Positions 16,464 through 26,428 are shown, counted from the stretch's first letter. The stretch is 64,000 bases of DNA from an uncultured Mycoplasma sp. (GCA_945947035.1 CAMEXD010000001.1:62001-126000), one strand, 5' to 3'. Translations and numbers: made by a program. Notes: generated by a model from the sequence alone, not told the origin.

Positions 16464-18515
16464 ATGAAATTAAAAAGAAAGAAAACCAAAATTGGTAATA
16501 TTCTATTAAAATCATTAATAGGAATTTTAGTAATAGGAGTTTTAGGTTTTGCAGTTTATTATTTTTTAACTGCAGAAGATGAAGATAACAACTTAACTTT
16601 ACTAGAAAAGCAATGGATAGAAAGTAATAAATCTGTTTTAGTAGATATAGATATTCCCAATAACACATATATTTATGCAAATTCTGGGGAAGGTGTATTA
16701 TTTGATTTTTTAGATTATGTAAAAACTGAGACGGGTTTAGAATTTAATAAAAAACCATATAATTATAAAACAGACGAGACTTTTAATGGTTTATCAATTG
16801 TAGTATTAGATCCAAGTAGTGCTATAAAACAAGAAGATATTGTAATTTTAGAAGATAATTTCATTTTATTAGGACGTGATGAAGGATATCTAAATGATTT
16901 AGAAGTAATAAATGGAACAACAATTGGAATTTTAGAAAGTGATTCTAATTATATTAAAAACTTTTTCATTAATAATTATTTAACATATAAAACATATGAT
17001 TCTATAACAAATTTATTAAAAGATTTAAATGATAATAAAGTATCATATGCCATTATTCCAAGATATAGTTATTTAAATGAAATAACAAATGAAAATTATT
17101 TTGTAAAATATGTTATATCAAATCTTTCAAATAAATATGTTTTAAGACTTGGAAACAATGAAAAATTAAATAATATTATGGTAAAACTACTAGAAAATTA
17201 TAAAGCATCTAAACTTAGATTAAATTATGAAAAAAATTTACTTGATTTTTATAGTGAAAAATATGAACTTACTGAAATATCAAAGTCAACACTTGTAAGT
17301 AGAGTTTATAAATATGGATATATTAAAAATACTTCTTATAATGTTTTAAATAATGATAAATTATATGGAGTAGCAGGAGAATATATTAATTCTATTATTA
17401 ATATGATTGGAATGGAATTTGATTACATTTCTTATGAAACAATTGATGAATTAAAAAAAGATTTAGATGCAGGAAAACTTGATTTAGCATTTATTGATGG
17501 AATTTATGACAATGAAAAATATTTAAAGACAGTTTCAAGTTTTAATGAAGAATTTACTGCTTTATCAAATACATATATAAATATTAATAATAAGCATGGT
17601 TTAACAAATAACAAATTATACTTAAAAAAAGATGGTAGTTTATATGATTATGTCTCAACTAATATTAATAGTAATACAAAAACAATGAAAAATTATGAAA
17701 GTAAAATAAGTGAAGATGGAATAATTTTATTAGATAAAGCTGATTACTTATATTTAAAAGATACTAAGTTAAAAAATTATAAATATTTATTTACTGATAC
17801 TTATACTGGAAATAAAATGTTTGTAGTTAAAGAAACAAATGAAGTTTTATATAATATATTAAACTTTACTTTAAATAATATTAATTCTTATGAATATGAG
17901 ATGCTAGCAATTAATAATTTACTATCTATTGAAGAATCTGTTGGTAATTTTAAAGGTATTTATATGATTGTAGTAGCTATTATATTATGTCCAATATTAA
18001 TAGGATTTTTAGGTATAATAATAATGAGAAATTCTAAGAATCTAAAGATAACAAAGAAAGAAAATATTCTAAAATATAATGATATGTTAACTAATTTAAA
18101 AAATAGAAATTATTTAAATGATAATATTGAAAAATGGGATAATACTAAAATTTATCCAAGGACAATTGTTATGATAGATTTAAATAATTTAAAATATGTA
18201 AATGATAATTATGGACATGAAGAAGGAAATGAACTTATAAAAAAAGCAGCAGCTATTTTAATTAATACTCAACTTGAAAAAAGTGAAATTATAAGAACAG
18301 ATGGAAATGAATTTTTAATTTATTTACTAGGTTATAGTAAAACTCAAATTACAACATATTTATCAAAATTGTCAAAAGAATTTGAAAAACTTCCATATGG
18401 ATTTGGGGCAGCAATGGGATATAGCATAATAGATGATGAAATAAAAACAATTGATGATGCGATAAATGAAGCAACAATAGAGATGCGCATGGATAAAGAA
18501 AAGAACTACAGATAA
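16464..18515 (+). CDS. Membrane sensor with tandem SBP-like domains and degenerate GGDEF
   Basis: 683 residues: an N-terminal membrane segment (about 12-34), two consecutive periplasmic-binding-protein-like halves (about 50-265 and 280-490; both contain the L-x-x-L-N-D/L-D-A-G-K-x-x-x-A-I/F-I pattern), a second membrane segment (about 497-520) and a C-terminal GGDEF fold (about 535-683). The latter keeps M-I-D-L-N-N-L-K-Y-V-N-D-N-Y-G-H, but the signature reads D-G-N-E-F (about 613-617) and the G-D of the preceding helix is G-N. Diguanylate cyclase activity is therefore doubtful; a nucleotide-binding or signalling role without synthesis is possible. It starts six bases after the previous gene and ends one base before yihY. 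Confidence 0.8.
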   Translation: MKLKRKKTKIGNILLKSLIGILVIGVLGFAVYYFLTAEDEDNNLTLLEKQWIESNKSVLVDIDIPNNTYIYANSGEGVLFDFLDYVKTETGLEFNKKPYNYKTDETFNGLSIVVLDPSSAIKQEDIVILEDNFILLGRDEGYLNDLEVINGTTIGILESDSNYIKNFFINNYLTYKTYDSITNLLKDLNDNKVSYAIIPRYSYLNEITNENYFVKYVISNLSNKYVLRLGNNEKLNNIMVKLLENYKASKLRLNYEKNLLDFYSEKYELTEISKSTLVSRVYKYGYIKNTSYNVLNNDKLYGVAGEYINSIINMIGMEFDYISYETIDELKKDLDAGKLDLAFIDGIYDNEKYLKTVSSFNEEFTALSNTYININNKHGLTNNKLYLKKDGSLYDYVSTNINSNTKTMKNYESKISEDGIILLDKADYLYLKDTKLKNYKYLFTDTYTGNKMFVVKETNEVLYNILNFTLNNINSYEYEMLAINNLLSIEESVGNFKGIYMIVVAIILCPILIGFLGIIIMRNSKNLKITKKENILKYNDMLTNLKNRNYLNDNIEKWDNTKIYPRTIVMIDLNNLKYVNDNYGHEEGNELIKKAAAILINTQLEKSEIIRTDGNEFLIYLLGYSKTQITTYLSKLSKEFEKLPYGFGAAMGYSIIDDEIKTIDDAINEATIEMRMDKEKNYR

Positions 18516-18516
18516 T

Positions 18517-19332
18517 ATGAAAAAAAAGATTATAAAAACAATAAAAAACTTTTTAAAAATATTACATCAGCCAGAAATGCAAGTATTGCCAGGACAGTTA
18601 GCATATAATTTGCTACTTTCCTTTATACCAATACTTGCTATTTGCGCTAGTGTAATATCAAATTTTATATCAAATTTTAATTTAACAAACATAATTAGTA
18701 ATTACTTGCCAAATCCTTTAGCACAGATTATAATACCTCTTATAACAACTAATCAAAATGCAAGTATTTTAATAGTTATTTTTGGTTATATATTTATGGC
18801 CACTAAAGCACCAAAGTCAATAATTATTGCATCTAATAATTTATATAAAATAAAAGAAGAAAATGATTTAAGAGTAGAGTTAAAAGCAATATTTATGACA
18901 ATCGTTTTAATTGTACTTCTAATATTTATGCTATTTATACCAATATTTGGTAGTATAATTATAAAAATAGTTCAGAAATATTTTGAGATATCTAAGTACA
19001 TTAGTATTTTAAAAGTAGTAAAAATATTAACATCATTTATATTTATTTATATTTCAATTAAACTTTTATATACTATGGCTCCATCAAAAAATATCAAAAG
19101 TAATACAACAACTGTTGGAGCAATGTTTACAAGTGTATCTTGGATAATTGCAACTGAAATATTTTCATTTTATATCACTAATATTGCTAAATATAATGAA
19201 CTCTATGGTAATTTTGCTAATATTATTATTTTATTACTTTGGGTATATTTACTTTCATATTTATTCGTAGTTGGTATGGCAATGAATATTAATAGATATA
19301 ATTCTTTGTCAAAAGAGGAAGTGAAAGAATGA
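18517..19332 (+). CDS. YihY/BrkB-family membrane protein
   Basis: 271 residues with about six membrane segments. The N-terminal part A-Y-N-L-L-L-S-F-I-P-I-L-A, the Y-x-M-A-P-S turn and the C-terminal L-L-L-W-V-Y-L-L-S-Y-L-F-V-V-G match the YihY/virulence factor BrkB family (UPF0761), polytopic proteins of unsettled function, often near envelope genes. The start is one base after the sensor stop, and the TGA stop overlaps the next start (ATGA), so translation is coupled along this operon. Confidence 0.88.
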   Translation: MKKKIIKTIKNFLKILHQPEMQVLPGQLAYNLLLSFIPILAICASVISNFISNFNLTNIISNYLPNPLAQIIIPLITTNQNASILIVIFGYIFMATKAPKSIIIASNNLYKIKEENDLRVELKAIFMTIVLIVLLIFMLFIPIFGSIIIKIVQKYFEISKYISILKVVKILTSFIFIYISIKLLYTMAPSKNIKSNTTTVGAMFTSVSWIIATEIFSFYITNIAKYNELYGNFANIIILLLWVYLLSYLFVVGMAMNINRYNSLSKEEVKE

Positions 19333-21359
19333 AAAAAATAAAGAAATATCTTGAAAAAATAAAAAATTTTTTAAAAAACACAAAAATAATTTTAAAAGAT
19401 AATCCTTTATTTACATGGTTTATTATTGGAAGTGTTATAAATGGAACACTTCTTAGATTTTTAACAGTTAAAAATTATTTTGGTATTTCTCCAATTATAA
19501 GTGATTTATTTGTATCTCTTCTTTTCGGAGGATTATATTTTTGTATTAAAGAAAAAAATAGATTTAAATATATATTTACTTTATCAATTATATTTTCTAT
19601 TATAGGAGTAGCAAATATTGTTTATTATCATTATTATAATAGTTTTATTTCAGTAACATTTATTTCTTTTGCATTAACAAATACTGAAACTGGTGGTGCA
19701 AATGTTGTTGGTAATCTTTTAAATATAGAATTTTTTATTCTATTATGGTTTCCAATTTTTATGTTTTTTTATAATAAACATTTAAAAAATAAAAATATTA
19801 AAATAAAAGATTATGATAAAAAAGAAAGAAAGAAAGTTTTAAAACTTGTTTATTTTTGGTTTTTATTTTTCTTCTTATTGTTTTTAACTACATTAGATTT
19901 AGTTGATTATGGTAGATTTTATAATCAATGGAATAGAGAATATTCTGTTACTAAATTTGGAGTTTATTTATATCAATTAAATGATGTTATTGTAAGTATT
20001 GAACCAAAAGTTGCTCCACTTTTTGGATCAGATAAAGCAAAAAAGGAAATTTCAGAGTATTATGAAGAACTAGATAAAAAACAAAGTATAAATGAATATA
20101 CAGGTATTTTTGAAGGTAAAAATATAATAGCTATTCATGCTGAAAGCATTCAAACACTTGCTATGGAACAAGAATTTAATGGAATACCTGTTACACCTAA
20201 TTTAAATTATTTAGCAAGTGAAGGAATATATTTTAGTAATTTTTATTCACAAGTAAGTATTGGAACATCAAGTGATACAGAATATTTAGTTGCTACATCT
20301 TTTATGCCTGTTAAAAGTGGAACAGCATTTGTTAATTATTCTGATAAAACATATCCATCAATGTATAAAATATTAAAAGAAAATGGTTATTATACTTTTT
20401 CAATGCACGCTAATACTGGTGAATTTTGGAATAGAAATAATATGTATAAATCCTTAGGATATGATAATTTTTACGAAAGAAATTCATATACAATAGAAGA
20501 GACAATTGGATTTGGACTAAGTGATAAATCATTTTTTACACAAGCTGCTGATATAATTGAAGAAATTTCTAACACAAATGGTAAATTTTATGGTACAATA
20601 ATTACGTTAAGTAATCATACCCCATTTGAAGATATTGATAGTTATGGTTATTTTGATGTAAGTATGATGGTTGATGGTGTAACTTATCCATATCTTGAAG
20701 GAACAAAACTTGGAAATTACTTTAAATCAGTACATTATGCTGATAAACAAATTGGTATGTTTATTGATTTGTTGGATGAAAAAGGATTGCTTGAAGATAC
20801 AATTATTATAATATATGGAGATCATGATGCAAGAATTAGTAAAAGTGAATGGGAATACTACTATAATTATGATTATTTAAACAATACTATACTAGATGAA
20901 AATGATCCAAATTATAAAAAAATTGATTACTATTGGTATGAAGTAAATAGAAGAACTCCTTTTATAATTTGGTCAAAAGACGATGAATTTAAAGAAAAAT
21001 ATAAAAAAGAAATAACTAAAGTATCAGGTATGATTGATATATCACCAACAATATTAAATATGCTTGGACTTTATAATGAATATGCTTTAGGAGAAGATTT
21101 ATTTGCAAATTTTGAAGAAGAAAATATAGTAGCTTTTCCAAATGGTAATTTTATTACAGATAAAGTATATTATAACGATAGTAAAAATGAATACAAATTA
21201 TTACAAGATGTTCCTTTAGAAGAAGATTATATAAAAAAATGTAAAAGTTATACAGAAAAAATACTTAATATATCTAATAACATAGCAGTATATAACTATT
21301 TTGAAACTGAGTTATCAAAAGATAAATATATAGATGAAACAAGGATTGGTGAAAAATAA
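19329..21359 (+). CDS. LtaS-like membrane sulfatase-fold phosphoglycerol transferase
   Basis: 676 residues. About five membrane helices (residues 25-200) are followed by an extracellular alkaline-phosphatase-superfamily domain. Key sites are I-I-A-I-H-A-E-S for the first metal, the nucleophile Thr in S-I-G-T-S-S-D-T-E-Y (about 313), S-M-H-A-N-T-G-E-F-W-N-R and Y-G-D-H-D-A-R near the end. Lipoteichoic acid synthases transfer glycerolphosphate from phosphatidylglycerol to a growing chain outside the membrane; related enzymes modify glycans. The His in the first-metal segment (A-I-H-A-E-S) departs from the more usual Gln or Leu, so exact substrate is open. Overlaps yihY by four bases. Confidence 0.88.
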   Translation: MKKIKKYLEKIKNFLKNTKIILKDNPLFTWFIIGSVINGTLLRFLTVKNYFGISPIISDLFVSLLFGGLYFCIKEKNRFKYIFTLSIIFSIIGVANIVYYHYYNSFISVTFISFALTNTETGGANVVGNLLNIEFFILLWFPIFMFFYNKHLKNKNIKIKDYDKKERKKVLKLVYFWFLFFFLLFLTTLDLVDYGRFYNQWNREYSVTKFGVYLYQLNDVIVSIEPKVAPLFGSDKAKKEISEYYEELDKKQSINEYTGIFEGKNIIAIHAESIQTLAMEQEFNGIPVTPNLNYLASEGIYFSNFYSQVSIGTSSDTEYLVATSFMPVKSGTAFVNYSDKTYPSMYKILKENGYYTFSMHANTGEFWNRNNMYKSLGYDNFYERNSYTIEETIGFGLSDKSFFTQAADIIEEISNTNGKFYGTIITLSNHTPFEDIDSYGYFDVSMMVDGVTYPYLEGTKLGNYFKSVHYADKQIGMFIDLLDEKGLLEDTIIIIYGDHDARISKSEWEYYYNYDYLNNTILDENDPNYKKIDYYWYEVNRRTPFIIWSKDDEFKEKYKKEITKVSGMIDISPTILNMLGLYNEYALGEDLFANFEEENIVAFPNGNFITDKVYYNDSKNEYKLLQDVPLEEDYIKKCKSYTEKILNISNNIAVYNYFETELSKDKYIDETRIGEK

Positions 21360-22000
21360 TGAAATTAAAAAAGAGTGTAAAGAAAAAAGTTAATATTTTA
21401 ATAATTAGTTTAGTAGTTTTAATACTTTTAGTAATAGGCTTTTTAGCTTATAAAAGATTCTTCAACAACAATACAACACCTAATAAAGTAAAAGTAGTTG
21501 ATAAAATAGGAGATTATGGATACGAATTAGAAGAAGATGCTCCGAAAGAATTTAAAAATTTATTTGAAGAATTAAGAAAACTTTTAAGTAAAGATGAATT
21601 TGATGAAAAAGAATATGCTTCTTTAGTATCAAGATTATTAGTATTAGATTTTTATAATTTAGATAATAAAATATCAAAAAATGATATCGGAGGAGTTCAA
21701 TTTATAAGAAGTGATCAACAAAAAAACTTCATTTTAGAAGCCAGTGAAACAGTATATAAATATATAGAACATAATGTATATGGTAATAGAACTCAAGAAT
21801 TACCAGTAGTATCAAAAGTAGAAGCTTCTGAAATAAAAGAAACTACTTATAAATATAAAAATATAAACGATGAAAAAGCGTATAAAGTAACAGTTGATGT
21901 AACTTATAAAAAAGATTTAGGATATCCAAGTAAAGTTACAGTAGTATTAATCCATAACTCTGATAATGAAAAGAAATTAGAAGTAATAAAAATGTATTAA
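21359..22000 (+). CDS. Membrane-anchored protein of unknown function
   Basis: 213 residues with a basic start, one membrane segment (about 12-30) and an extracytoplasmic domain; the second half (about 150-213) has strand-rich repeats (Y-K-V-T-V-D-V-T-Y, S-K-V-T-V-V-L-I-H), reminiscent of small NTF2/cystatin-like folds, though no family is certain. Its ATG overlaps the LtaS-like stop by one base. It is the last gene of the envelope operon and may be an accessory of the glycopolymer enzyme (inference by position). Confidence 0.65.
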   Translation: MKLKKSVKKKVNILIISLVVLILLVIGFLAYKRFFNNNTTPNKVKVVDKIGDYGYELEEDAPKEFKNLFEELRKLLSKDEFDEKEYASLVSRLLVLDFYNLDNKISKNDIGGVQFIRSDQQKNFILEASETVYKYIEHNVYGNRTQELPVVSKVEASEIKETTYKYKNINDEKAYKVTVDVTYKKDLGYPSKVTVVLIHNSDNEKKLEVIKMY

Positions 22001-22038
22001 AATTATATCTTTTACTATATAATTAAAATGGTGATAAA

Positions 22039-22419
22039 ATGAAAGAAGAATTTATAAAAGAATTGGTTAATATTAAAGAAAGATTACTACAAGAAAAAGA
22101 GTATATTGAAAATCCTAATACAATTAAACTATTCTTTTTAATTAAAGAAGGTCTTAGAAAAAATGTTAGTATAAATGAAGATAAAGTATCATATTCTTTT
22201 CAATTTGATTTTAATAATAATACCTATCTTAGTTTATCAAAATATGATACAACAGAAGAATTAATGACTAGTTTAAATAACGATATAGATGAAGTATTGT
22301 TAAATAAATTATGTAAAAACTATGGTATTACAATGTACAAAAATAATGTTTGTGATGTAAATGGTGTTTATACCTATAATTTTATTGCTAATTTAAATTA
22401 TACAAGAGTTTTAAAATAA
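22039..22419 (+). CDS. Small protein of unknown function
   Basis: 126 residues, no signal peptide or membrane segment, a helical N-terminus (E-F-I-K-E-L-V-N-I-K-E-R-L-L-Q-E-K) and a mixed C-terminal part. No domain is recognised. ATG 22039 follows AATGGTGA, and a TATAAT box lies at 22018-22023. It sits between the envelope operon and ftsA and ends exactly in a strong terminator. Confidence 0.55.
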   Translation: MKEEFIKELVNIKERLLQEKEYIENPNTIKLFFLIKEGLRKNVSINEDKVSYSFQFDFNNNTYLSLSKYDTTEELMTSLNNDIDEVLLNKLCKNYGITMYKNNVCDVNGVYTYNFIANLNYTRVLK

Positions 22420-22440
22420 GCCTAGATTTAGGCTTTTTTT
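22418..22440 (+). terminator. Terminator before ftsA
   Basis: AAGCCTA, loop GATT, TAGGCTT, then a T-run; the 5' arm contains the stop codon of the preceding small gene. Confidence 0.85.
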
Positions 22441-22449
22441 CATTATTTC

Positions 22450-22478
22450 TTGCGTTTTATTTTTTAGTATTGTATAAT
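22450..22478 (+). promoter_or_regulatory. Promoter of ftsA-ftsZ
   Basis: TTGCGT (22450-22455), 17-bp spacer, TATAAT (22473-22478), 28 bases before the ftsA start (site GAGGGT). Confidence 0.7.
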
Positions 22479-22505
22479 TTAATTAAGAAGTTAAGAGGGT
22501 AAGAT

Positions 22506-23750
22506 ATGAGAAAAATATTTACTAGTATAGATATAGGAACAGATAGTATTAAAATTGTTTGTTTAGAATATTTTAACAAAAAGTATAATTGTCTAGCATC
22601 AGTTGTTACGCCATCAAGTGGTGTAAAACAAGGATTAATTATTAATGCAGAAAAAGTAAGTAATGCTATAAAAAAAGGAATAAAAGAAATCGAAAGCAAA
22701 CTTGGTACTAAAATAAATAAAGTACTTGCTATTGTTCCATCAAATAATGTTACATTTGATATAGTAGAATCAAGTAATGATATAAGAACTGAAAATAATA
22801 TTATTGATGGTGATACTATTTTTAATTGTCTTCAAAAATCATTAAAAAATAATATAAAACCTGATATGGAAGTAGTATCTATTATGCCTATTGAATATAA
22901 ATTAGATAATGGAAAAATAGTAAAAAATCCACTTAATATGCAAAGTAAAACTTTAAATGTTAAAGCTGTAGCATCAAGTGTACCTAAGAAAAATGTTTAT
23001 TCCGTTGTTGGAATAATAGAAAATTTAGGAATAGAAGTAATAGATATATCATTTTCATCAATTGGCTGTTATTATTCTATGAAAACAAAAGATTTAGATA
23101 ACAAAGTAGTAGCACTTATTGATATCGGAAGTGAAGTAACAAAATTATCAGTATTTAATAAAGGTATCATGATAAAAGAAAAGATTCTTCTTATGGGAGG
23201 AAATAGTATTGATAGTGATATTAGCTTTAATTATAAAACTGATTTAAATGTATCAAAACAAATAAAAGAAACATTTGCAGTAGCTAATAGAAAATATGCA
23301 GATAGTGATGAAGAATATAGTTGTATTGATAGAAATGGCCAAAAACAAGAAATAAATCAGTATAGTTTATCAGAAATTATTGAAGCAAGATGTGTTGAAA
23401 TGCTAAAAAATGCAAAAAATGAATTAAATAACTTAACAAATCGTGAAATAGGTTATATAATTATATCAGGGGGAATAACATCAATGCTTGGTTTTGATGC
23501 TATAGTTGAAGAATTATTTGTAAGAACATCAACAGTTATTAATATAGGTGTTGTAGGACTTAGAGATAATAAATATGCAGCAAGTTATGGAACAATAAAA
23601 TATTTTAATGAAAAATTAATTTTAAGAGATAAAGAATATACAATGTTAAATGAAGAACAAGTTGAAGAAATGCTATCAACTAGAAAGAAAGTTAGTTCTT
23701 TGGGAGTTTTGAGCAAAATCTTTAAGATATTTGAAGGAGATGATAAGTAA
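22506..23750 (+). CDS. ftsA: Cell division protein FtsA
   Basis: 414 residues of the actin-like fold: phosphate-1 loop [10 protein letters not shown] at the start, the inserted 1C/SHS2 region around residues 85-160, phosphate-2 loop [11 protein letters not shown] and the adenosine motif I-I-S-G-G-I-T. The C-terminal L-S-K-I-F-K-I-F-E is an amphipathic helix of the kind that ties FtsA to the membrane. It anchors FtsZ filaments and recruits division enzymes. It shares one base with ftsZ (TAATG). No ftsQ or other dcw genes lie next to it. Confidence 0.95.
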   Translation: MRKIFTSIDIGTDSIKIVCLEYFNKKYNCLASVVTPSSGVKQGLIINAEKVSNAIKKGIKEIESKLGTKINKVLAIVPSNNVTFDIVESSNDIRTENNIIDGDTIFNCLQKSLKNNIKPDMEVVSIMPIEYKLDNGKIVKNPLNMQSKTLNVKAVASSVPKKNVYSVVGIIENLGIEVIDISFSSIGCYYSMKTKDLDNKVVALIDIGSEVTKLSVFNKGIMIKEKILLMGGNSIDSDISFNYKTDLNVSKQIKETFAVANRKYADSDEEYSCIDRNGQKQEINQYSLSEIIEARCVEMLKNAKNELNNLTNREIGYIIISGGITSMLGFDAIVEELFVRTSTVINIGVVGLRDNKYAASYGTIKYFNEKLILRDKEYTMLNEEQVEEMLSTRKKVSSLGVLSKIFKIFEGDDK

Positions 23751-24841
23751 TGTTCGATTTATCTATGACAGATCAATTAGCTAAAATTAAAGTAGTTGGA
23801 GTAGGTGGAGGCGGTGGAAATGCTATAAACCGAATGATAGATGCTGGAGTAAGAGGAGTAGAATTTATTGTAGTAAATACAGATTCTCAGGTTTTAACTG
23901 CATCTAAAGCAGAAAAGAAAATTCAATTAGGAACAGGATTAGGTGCTGGTGCTCGTCCAGAAATAGGAAAAGAAACAGCAATTAAAGCAAAAAAAGAAAT
24001 AGAAGAAGCTCTAAAAGGAGCTGATATGATATTTATCACTTGTGGTATGGGTGGAGGAACAGGAACTGGTGCTGCTCCAATCATTGCTGAAATAGCACAA
24101 AATTTAGGAGCTTTAACTGTTGGTATTGTAACTCGTCCTTTCTCATTTGAAGGTAAAAGAAGAATGGATAATGCCATTGCTGGTATTGAAGAGTTAAAAA
24201 AACATGTTGATACTCTAATTGTTATTCCAAACGATAGATTAAGAGAAATAATTGATAAATCAACACCAATGTTAGATGCATTTAAAGAAGTTGATAACGT
24301 ACTTCTTCGTGGTGTTCAATCAATTTCAGATTTAATTGCAGTAGTTGGACTTGTTAACCTTGACTTTTCAGATATTAGAACTGTTATGGAAAAAGCAGGA
24401 AATGCAATTATTGGAATTGGTATTGGAATGGGAGAAGATAGAGCAATCGAAGCAGCAAAACAAGCTGTTGCATCTCCACTTCTTGAAACATCAATTCATG
24501 GTGCAACAGATGCTATTATTAATATAACAGGTGGATCTAATCTTACTTTATTTGAAGCAGAACAAGCTGTTGAAGTAGTAAGAGCGGCATCAAATACTGA
24601 TATTAATATAATTTTTGGTTCTGTTATTAATGAGAATTTAAACGATGAAGTAATCGTTACAATTATAGCAACAGGTTTTGATAAAAAAACAAAACAACAA
24701 CCATTGTTTAAAGAAACATCAACTGTTACGGCAAGAAGAGTAACACCAGAAGTAGAAGAAATAGATGATGATAGTACTGGAAGTTCATTTGAACCAACAG
24801 AAATAGATATTCCAAGGTTTTTACAACATAAAAATTTCTAA
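23750..24841 (+). CDS. ftsZ: Cell division protein FtsZ
   Basis: 363 residues. The tubulin signature G-G-G-T-G-T-G is at 101-107; V-V-N-T-D-S-Q-V-L and [10 protein letters not shown] are further GTPase and T7-loop matches. The C-terminal linker is short and ends in the conserved peptide D-I-P-R-F-L-Q-H-K that binds FtsA. FtsZ polymerises at mid-cell as the division ring. The gene overlaps ftsA by one base and has a terminator right after its stop. Confidence 0.98.
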   Translation: MFDLSMTDQLAKIKVVGVGGGGGNAINRMIDAGVRGVEFIVVNTDSQVLTASKAEKKIQLGTGLGAGARPEIGKETAIKAKKEIEEALKGADMIFITCGMGGGTGTGAAPIIAEIAQNLGALTVGIVTRPFSFEGKRRMDNAIAGIEELKKHVDTLIVIPNDRLREIIDKSTPMLDAFKEVDNVLLRGVQSISDLIAVVGLVNLDFSDIRTVMEKAGNAIIGIGIGMGEDRAIEAAKQAVASPLLETSIHGATDAIINITGGSNLTLFEAEQAVEVVRAASNTDINIIFGSVINENLNDEVIVTIIATGFDKKTKQQPLFKETSTVTARRVTPEVEEIDDDSTGSSFEPTEIDIPRFLQHKNF

Positions 24842-24866
24842 GCAAACAAATCTTGTTTGCTTTTTT
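24840..24866 (+). terminator. Terminator of ftsA-ftsZ
   Basis: AAGCAAACAA, loop ATC, TTGTTTGCTT, then a T-run. It overlaps the ftsZ stop. Confidence 0.88.
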
Positions 24867-24890
24867 AAAATTTGAAAGAGTGGTTAGTAT

Positions 24891-25535
24891 ATGTACGATA
24901 TAAAAACATTATTTTTACTATTTTTAATCTATTCCTTTTTAGGTTGGTTAATGGAAACAATTTATTGTTCTATAGGATCAAAAAAATTTGCCGATCGAGG
25001 TTTTTTAATCGGACCTATTTGTCCAATATATGGATGTGGCGCGGTACTAATGACAATATTTTTAAAAAAATATTTAGATGATCCTTTAGTATTATTTATT
25101 ATGGCTGTAGTAATATGTAGTATTCTAGAATATATAACAAGTTTTATAATGGAAAAATTATTTAATACTAGATGGTGGGACTATACAGGAAGATTATTTA
25201 ATATAAATGGTAGAATATGTCTATCAAATGCAGTTTGTTTTGGAGCATTAGGGATAATATTACTTTATTTTGTTAATCCTTTTATGATTTCTTTACTTGA
25301 AAAAATAAATGATCAAATATTAACTATCATTTGTATAATATTTCTAAATTTGCTTTTACTAGATTATATATTTTCAACAATTATAATTAGTAAATTTACT
25401 AAAACTGCTAAATTAGTTAGAAAAGATTCAAGTAATGATATCAATAAAAAAGTAAGAGAATTATTGCTTTCTAAATCAGGATTTTATAAAAGACTTGTTA
25501 AAGCCTTTCCAAATTTTAGTCTTAGTAAAAAATAA
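24891..25535 (+). CDS. CmpB-like putative ABC transporter membrane protein
   Basis: 214 residues, about five membrane segments. The N-terminal half has the family pattern F-L-G-W-L-M-E-T-I-Y, D-R-G-F-L-I-G-P-I-C-P-I-Y-G-C-G-A and later W-W-D-Y-T-G and N-G-R-I-C-L, as in the PF06541 group (putative ABC-transporter type IV/CmpB). The function is unsettled and no ATPase partner lies nearby. The C-terminal 40 residues are basic and cytoplasmic. The ribosome site before ATG 24891 is weak (GAGTGG). The small gene following appears to be frameshifted. Confidence 0.8.
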   Translation: MYDIKTLFLLFLIYSFLGWLMETIYCSIGSKKFADRGFLIGPICPIYGCGAVLMTIFLKKYLDDPLVLFIMAVVICSILEYITSFIMEKLFNTRWWDYTGRLFNINGRICLSNAVCFGALGIILLYFVNPFMISLLEKINDQILTIICIIFLNLLLLDYIFSTIIISKFTKTAKLVRKDSSNDINKKVRELLLSKSGFYKRLVKAFPNFSLSKK

Positions 25536-25564
25536 GATTTATATAATAAAAGAGGTGTTATTTT

Positions 25565-25737
25565 ATGAAGTTATTATCAAAAAAGTTGATTCTAAAAAAG
25601 ATATTAAAAATATTAAGTCAAAAATAATAAATGAATCACTGCAAGAAGGTGAAACAATCATAAATGAACTAAAAAATGGTGATAGAAAAGGTTATACAAA
25701 CATGAACGATTTAATAAAATCATTAAATGATAACTAA
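25565..25737 (+). pseudogene. Small unknown gene with a probable frameshift at its start
   Basis: An ideal AGAGGTG (25551-25557) and ATG 25565 open a frame that stops after 20 codons. The next frame, open to 25737, reads V-I-I-K-K-V-D-S-K-K-D-I-K-N-I-K-S-K-I-I-N-E-S-L-Q-E-G-E-T, a protein-like charged sequence of about 57 residues. Adding one A to the AA after ATG (ATGAA to ATGAAA) joins start and frame. Alternatively, a GTG at 25555 inside the ribosome site could start it. No family is recognised. Confidence 0.45.
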
Positions 25738-25765
25738 AAACAGTTGAAATATATCAACTGTTTTT
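25736..25765. terminator. Bidirectional terminator
   Basis: AAAAACAGTTGA and TCAACTGTTTTT enclose a six-base loop. It serves the plus-strand small gene and the minus-strand murT-gatD operon, whose last codons it overlaps. Confidence 0.88.
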
Positions 25766-26428
25766 AAATGCTATATAATCTAAATATGCTTCTTCATCTA
25801 ATGTTTTATCAAATGGCATAATTTTTTGTTTTCCATTTTTATTAGTTATTAAATTAGTAATAAAGTATTCCATAAATTCAGGATTTCTAGCAAGTATTGG
25901 TCCAAGTAGATAAGTTCCATAGAAGTTATTTTTATAAATACCATATTCAATTAATTTATCATTTTGATAAATATTATCACTTTTATTTATAAAACCAAGT
26001 AAATTATCTTTTAAAAAAGTACAACTTACGTTAGCTTCTTTAACAATTCTATTTTTTTCCATTTTACAATAGAAATCAAAGATACCTAAAGCGTTAGTTT
26101 TATGATTATCTAAATCCATAATATATTTACCAAATAAAGGAAGAGCATTTCCTGTAATTAAGAAAAATTTATTATCATTAAAAGCTTTTTTTATTTCTTT
26201 TTTATACTTTAATAAATCTTTTAACACAATATCTCTATTATTTTCAGTGCCACATCCCATATATATTAAATCAAGATTAGAAAAATCAATTTTATCATCA
26301 AGAGAAATTTTTTTAACAGAAACATCAATTCCTTGCTTTTTTAATTGGTATTCTAAAACTTTAATATTTCCATTTTCTCCATAAAGATTCATTAAATCAT
26401 AATATAAATGTCCAATTACTAATTTCAT
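25754..26428 (-). CDS. gatD: GatD-like glutamine amidotransferase without catalytic Cys/His
   Basis: 224 residues aligned to GatD, the glutaminase partner of MurT that supplies ammonia for amidating lipid II glutamate in Gram-positives. The N-terminal L-Y-Y-D-L-M-N-L-Y-G-E-N-G-N-I matches. However, the nucleophile elbow, usually C-G-G-Y-Q, reads I-T-G-N-A-L-P-L-F-G (91-100) with no Cys, and the usual L-H-G-P-x-L near the C-terminus is Y-L-L-G-P-I-L-A-R-N-P (173-183), so the catalytic His is Leu. Both catalytic residues appear lost. Free ammonia, a structural role or another substrate are possible. It overlaps murT by ATGA. Confidence 0.75.
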   Translation of the reverse strand: MKLVIGHLYYDLMNLYGENGNIKVLEYQLKKQGIDVSVKKISLDDKIDFSNLDLIYMGCGTENNRDIVLKDLLKYKKEIKKAFNDNKFFLITGNALPLFGKYIMDLDNHKTNALGIFDFYCKMEKNRIVKEANVSCTFLKDNLLGFINKSDNIYQNDKLIEYGIYKNNFYGTYLLGPILARNPEFMEYFITNLITNKNGKQKIMPFDKTLDEEAYLDYIAFKNS

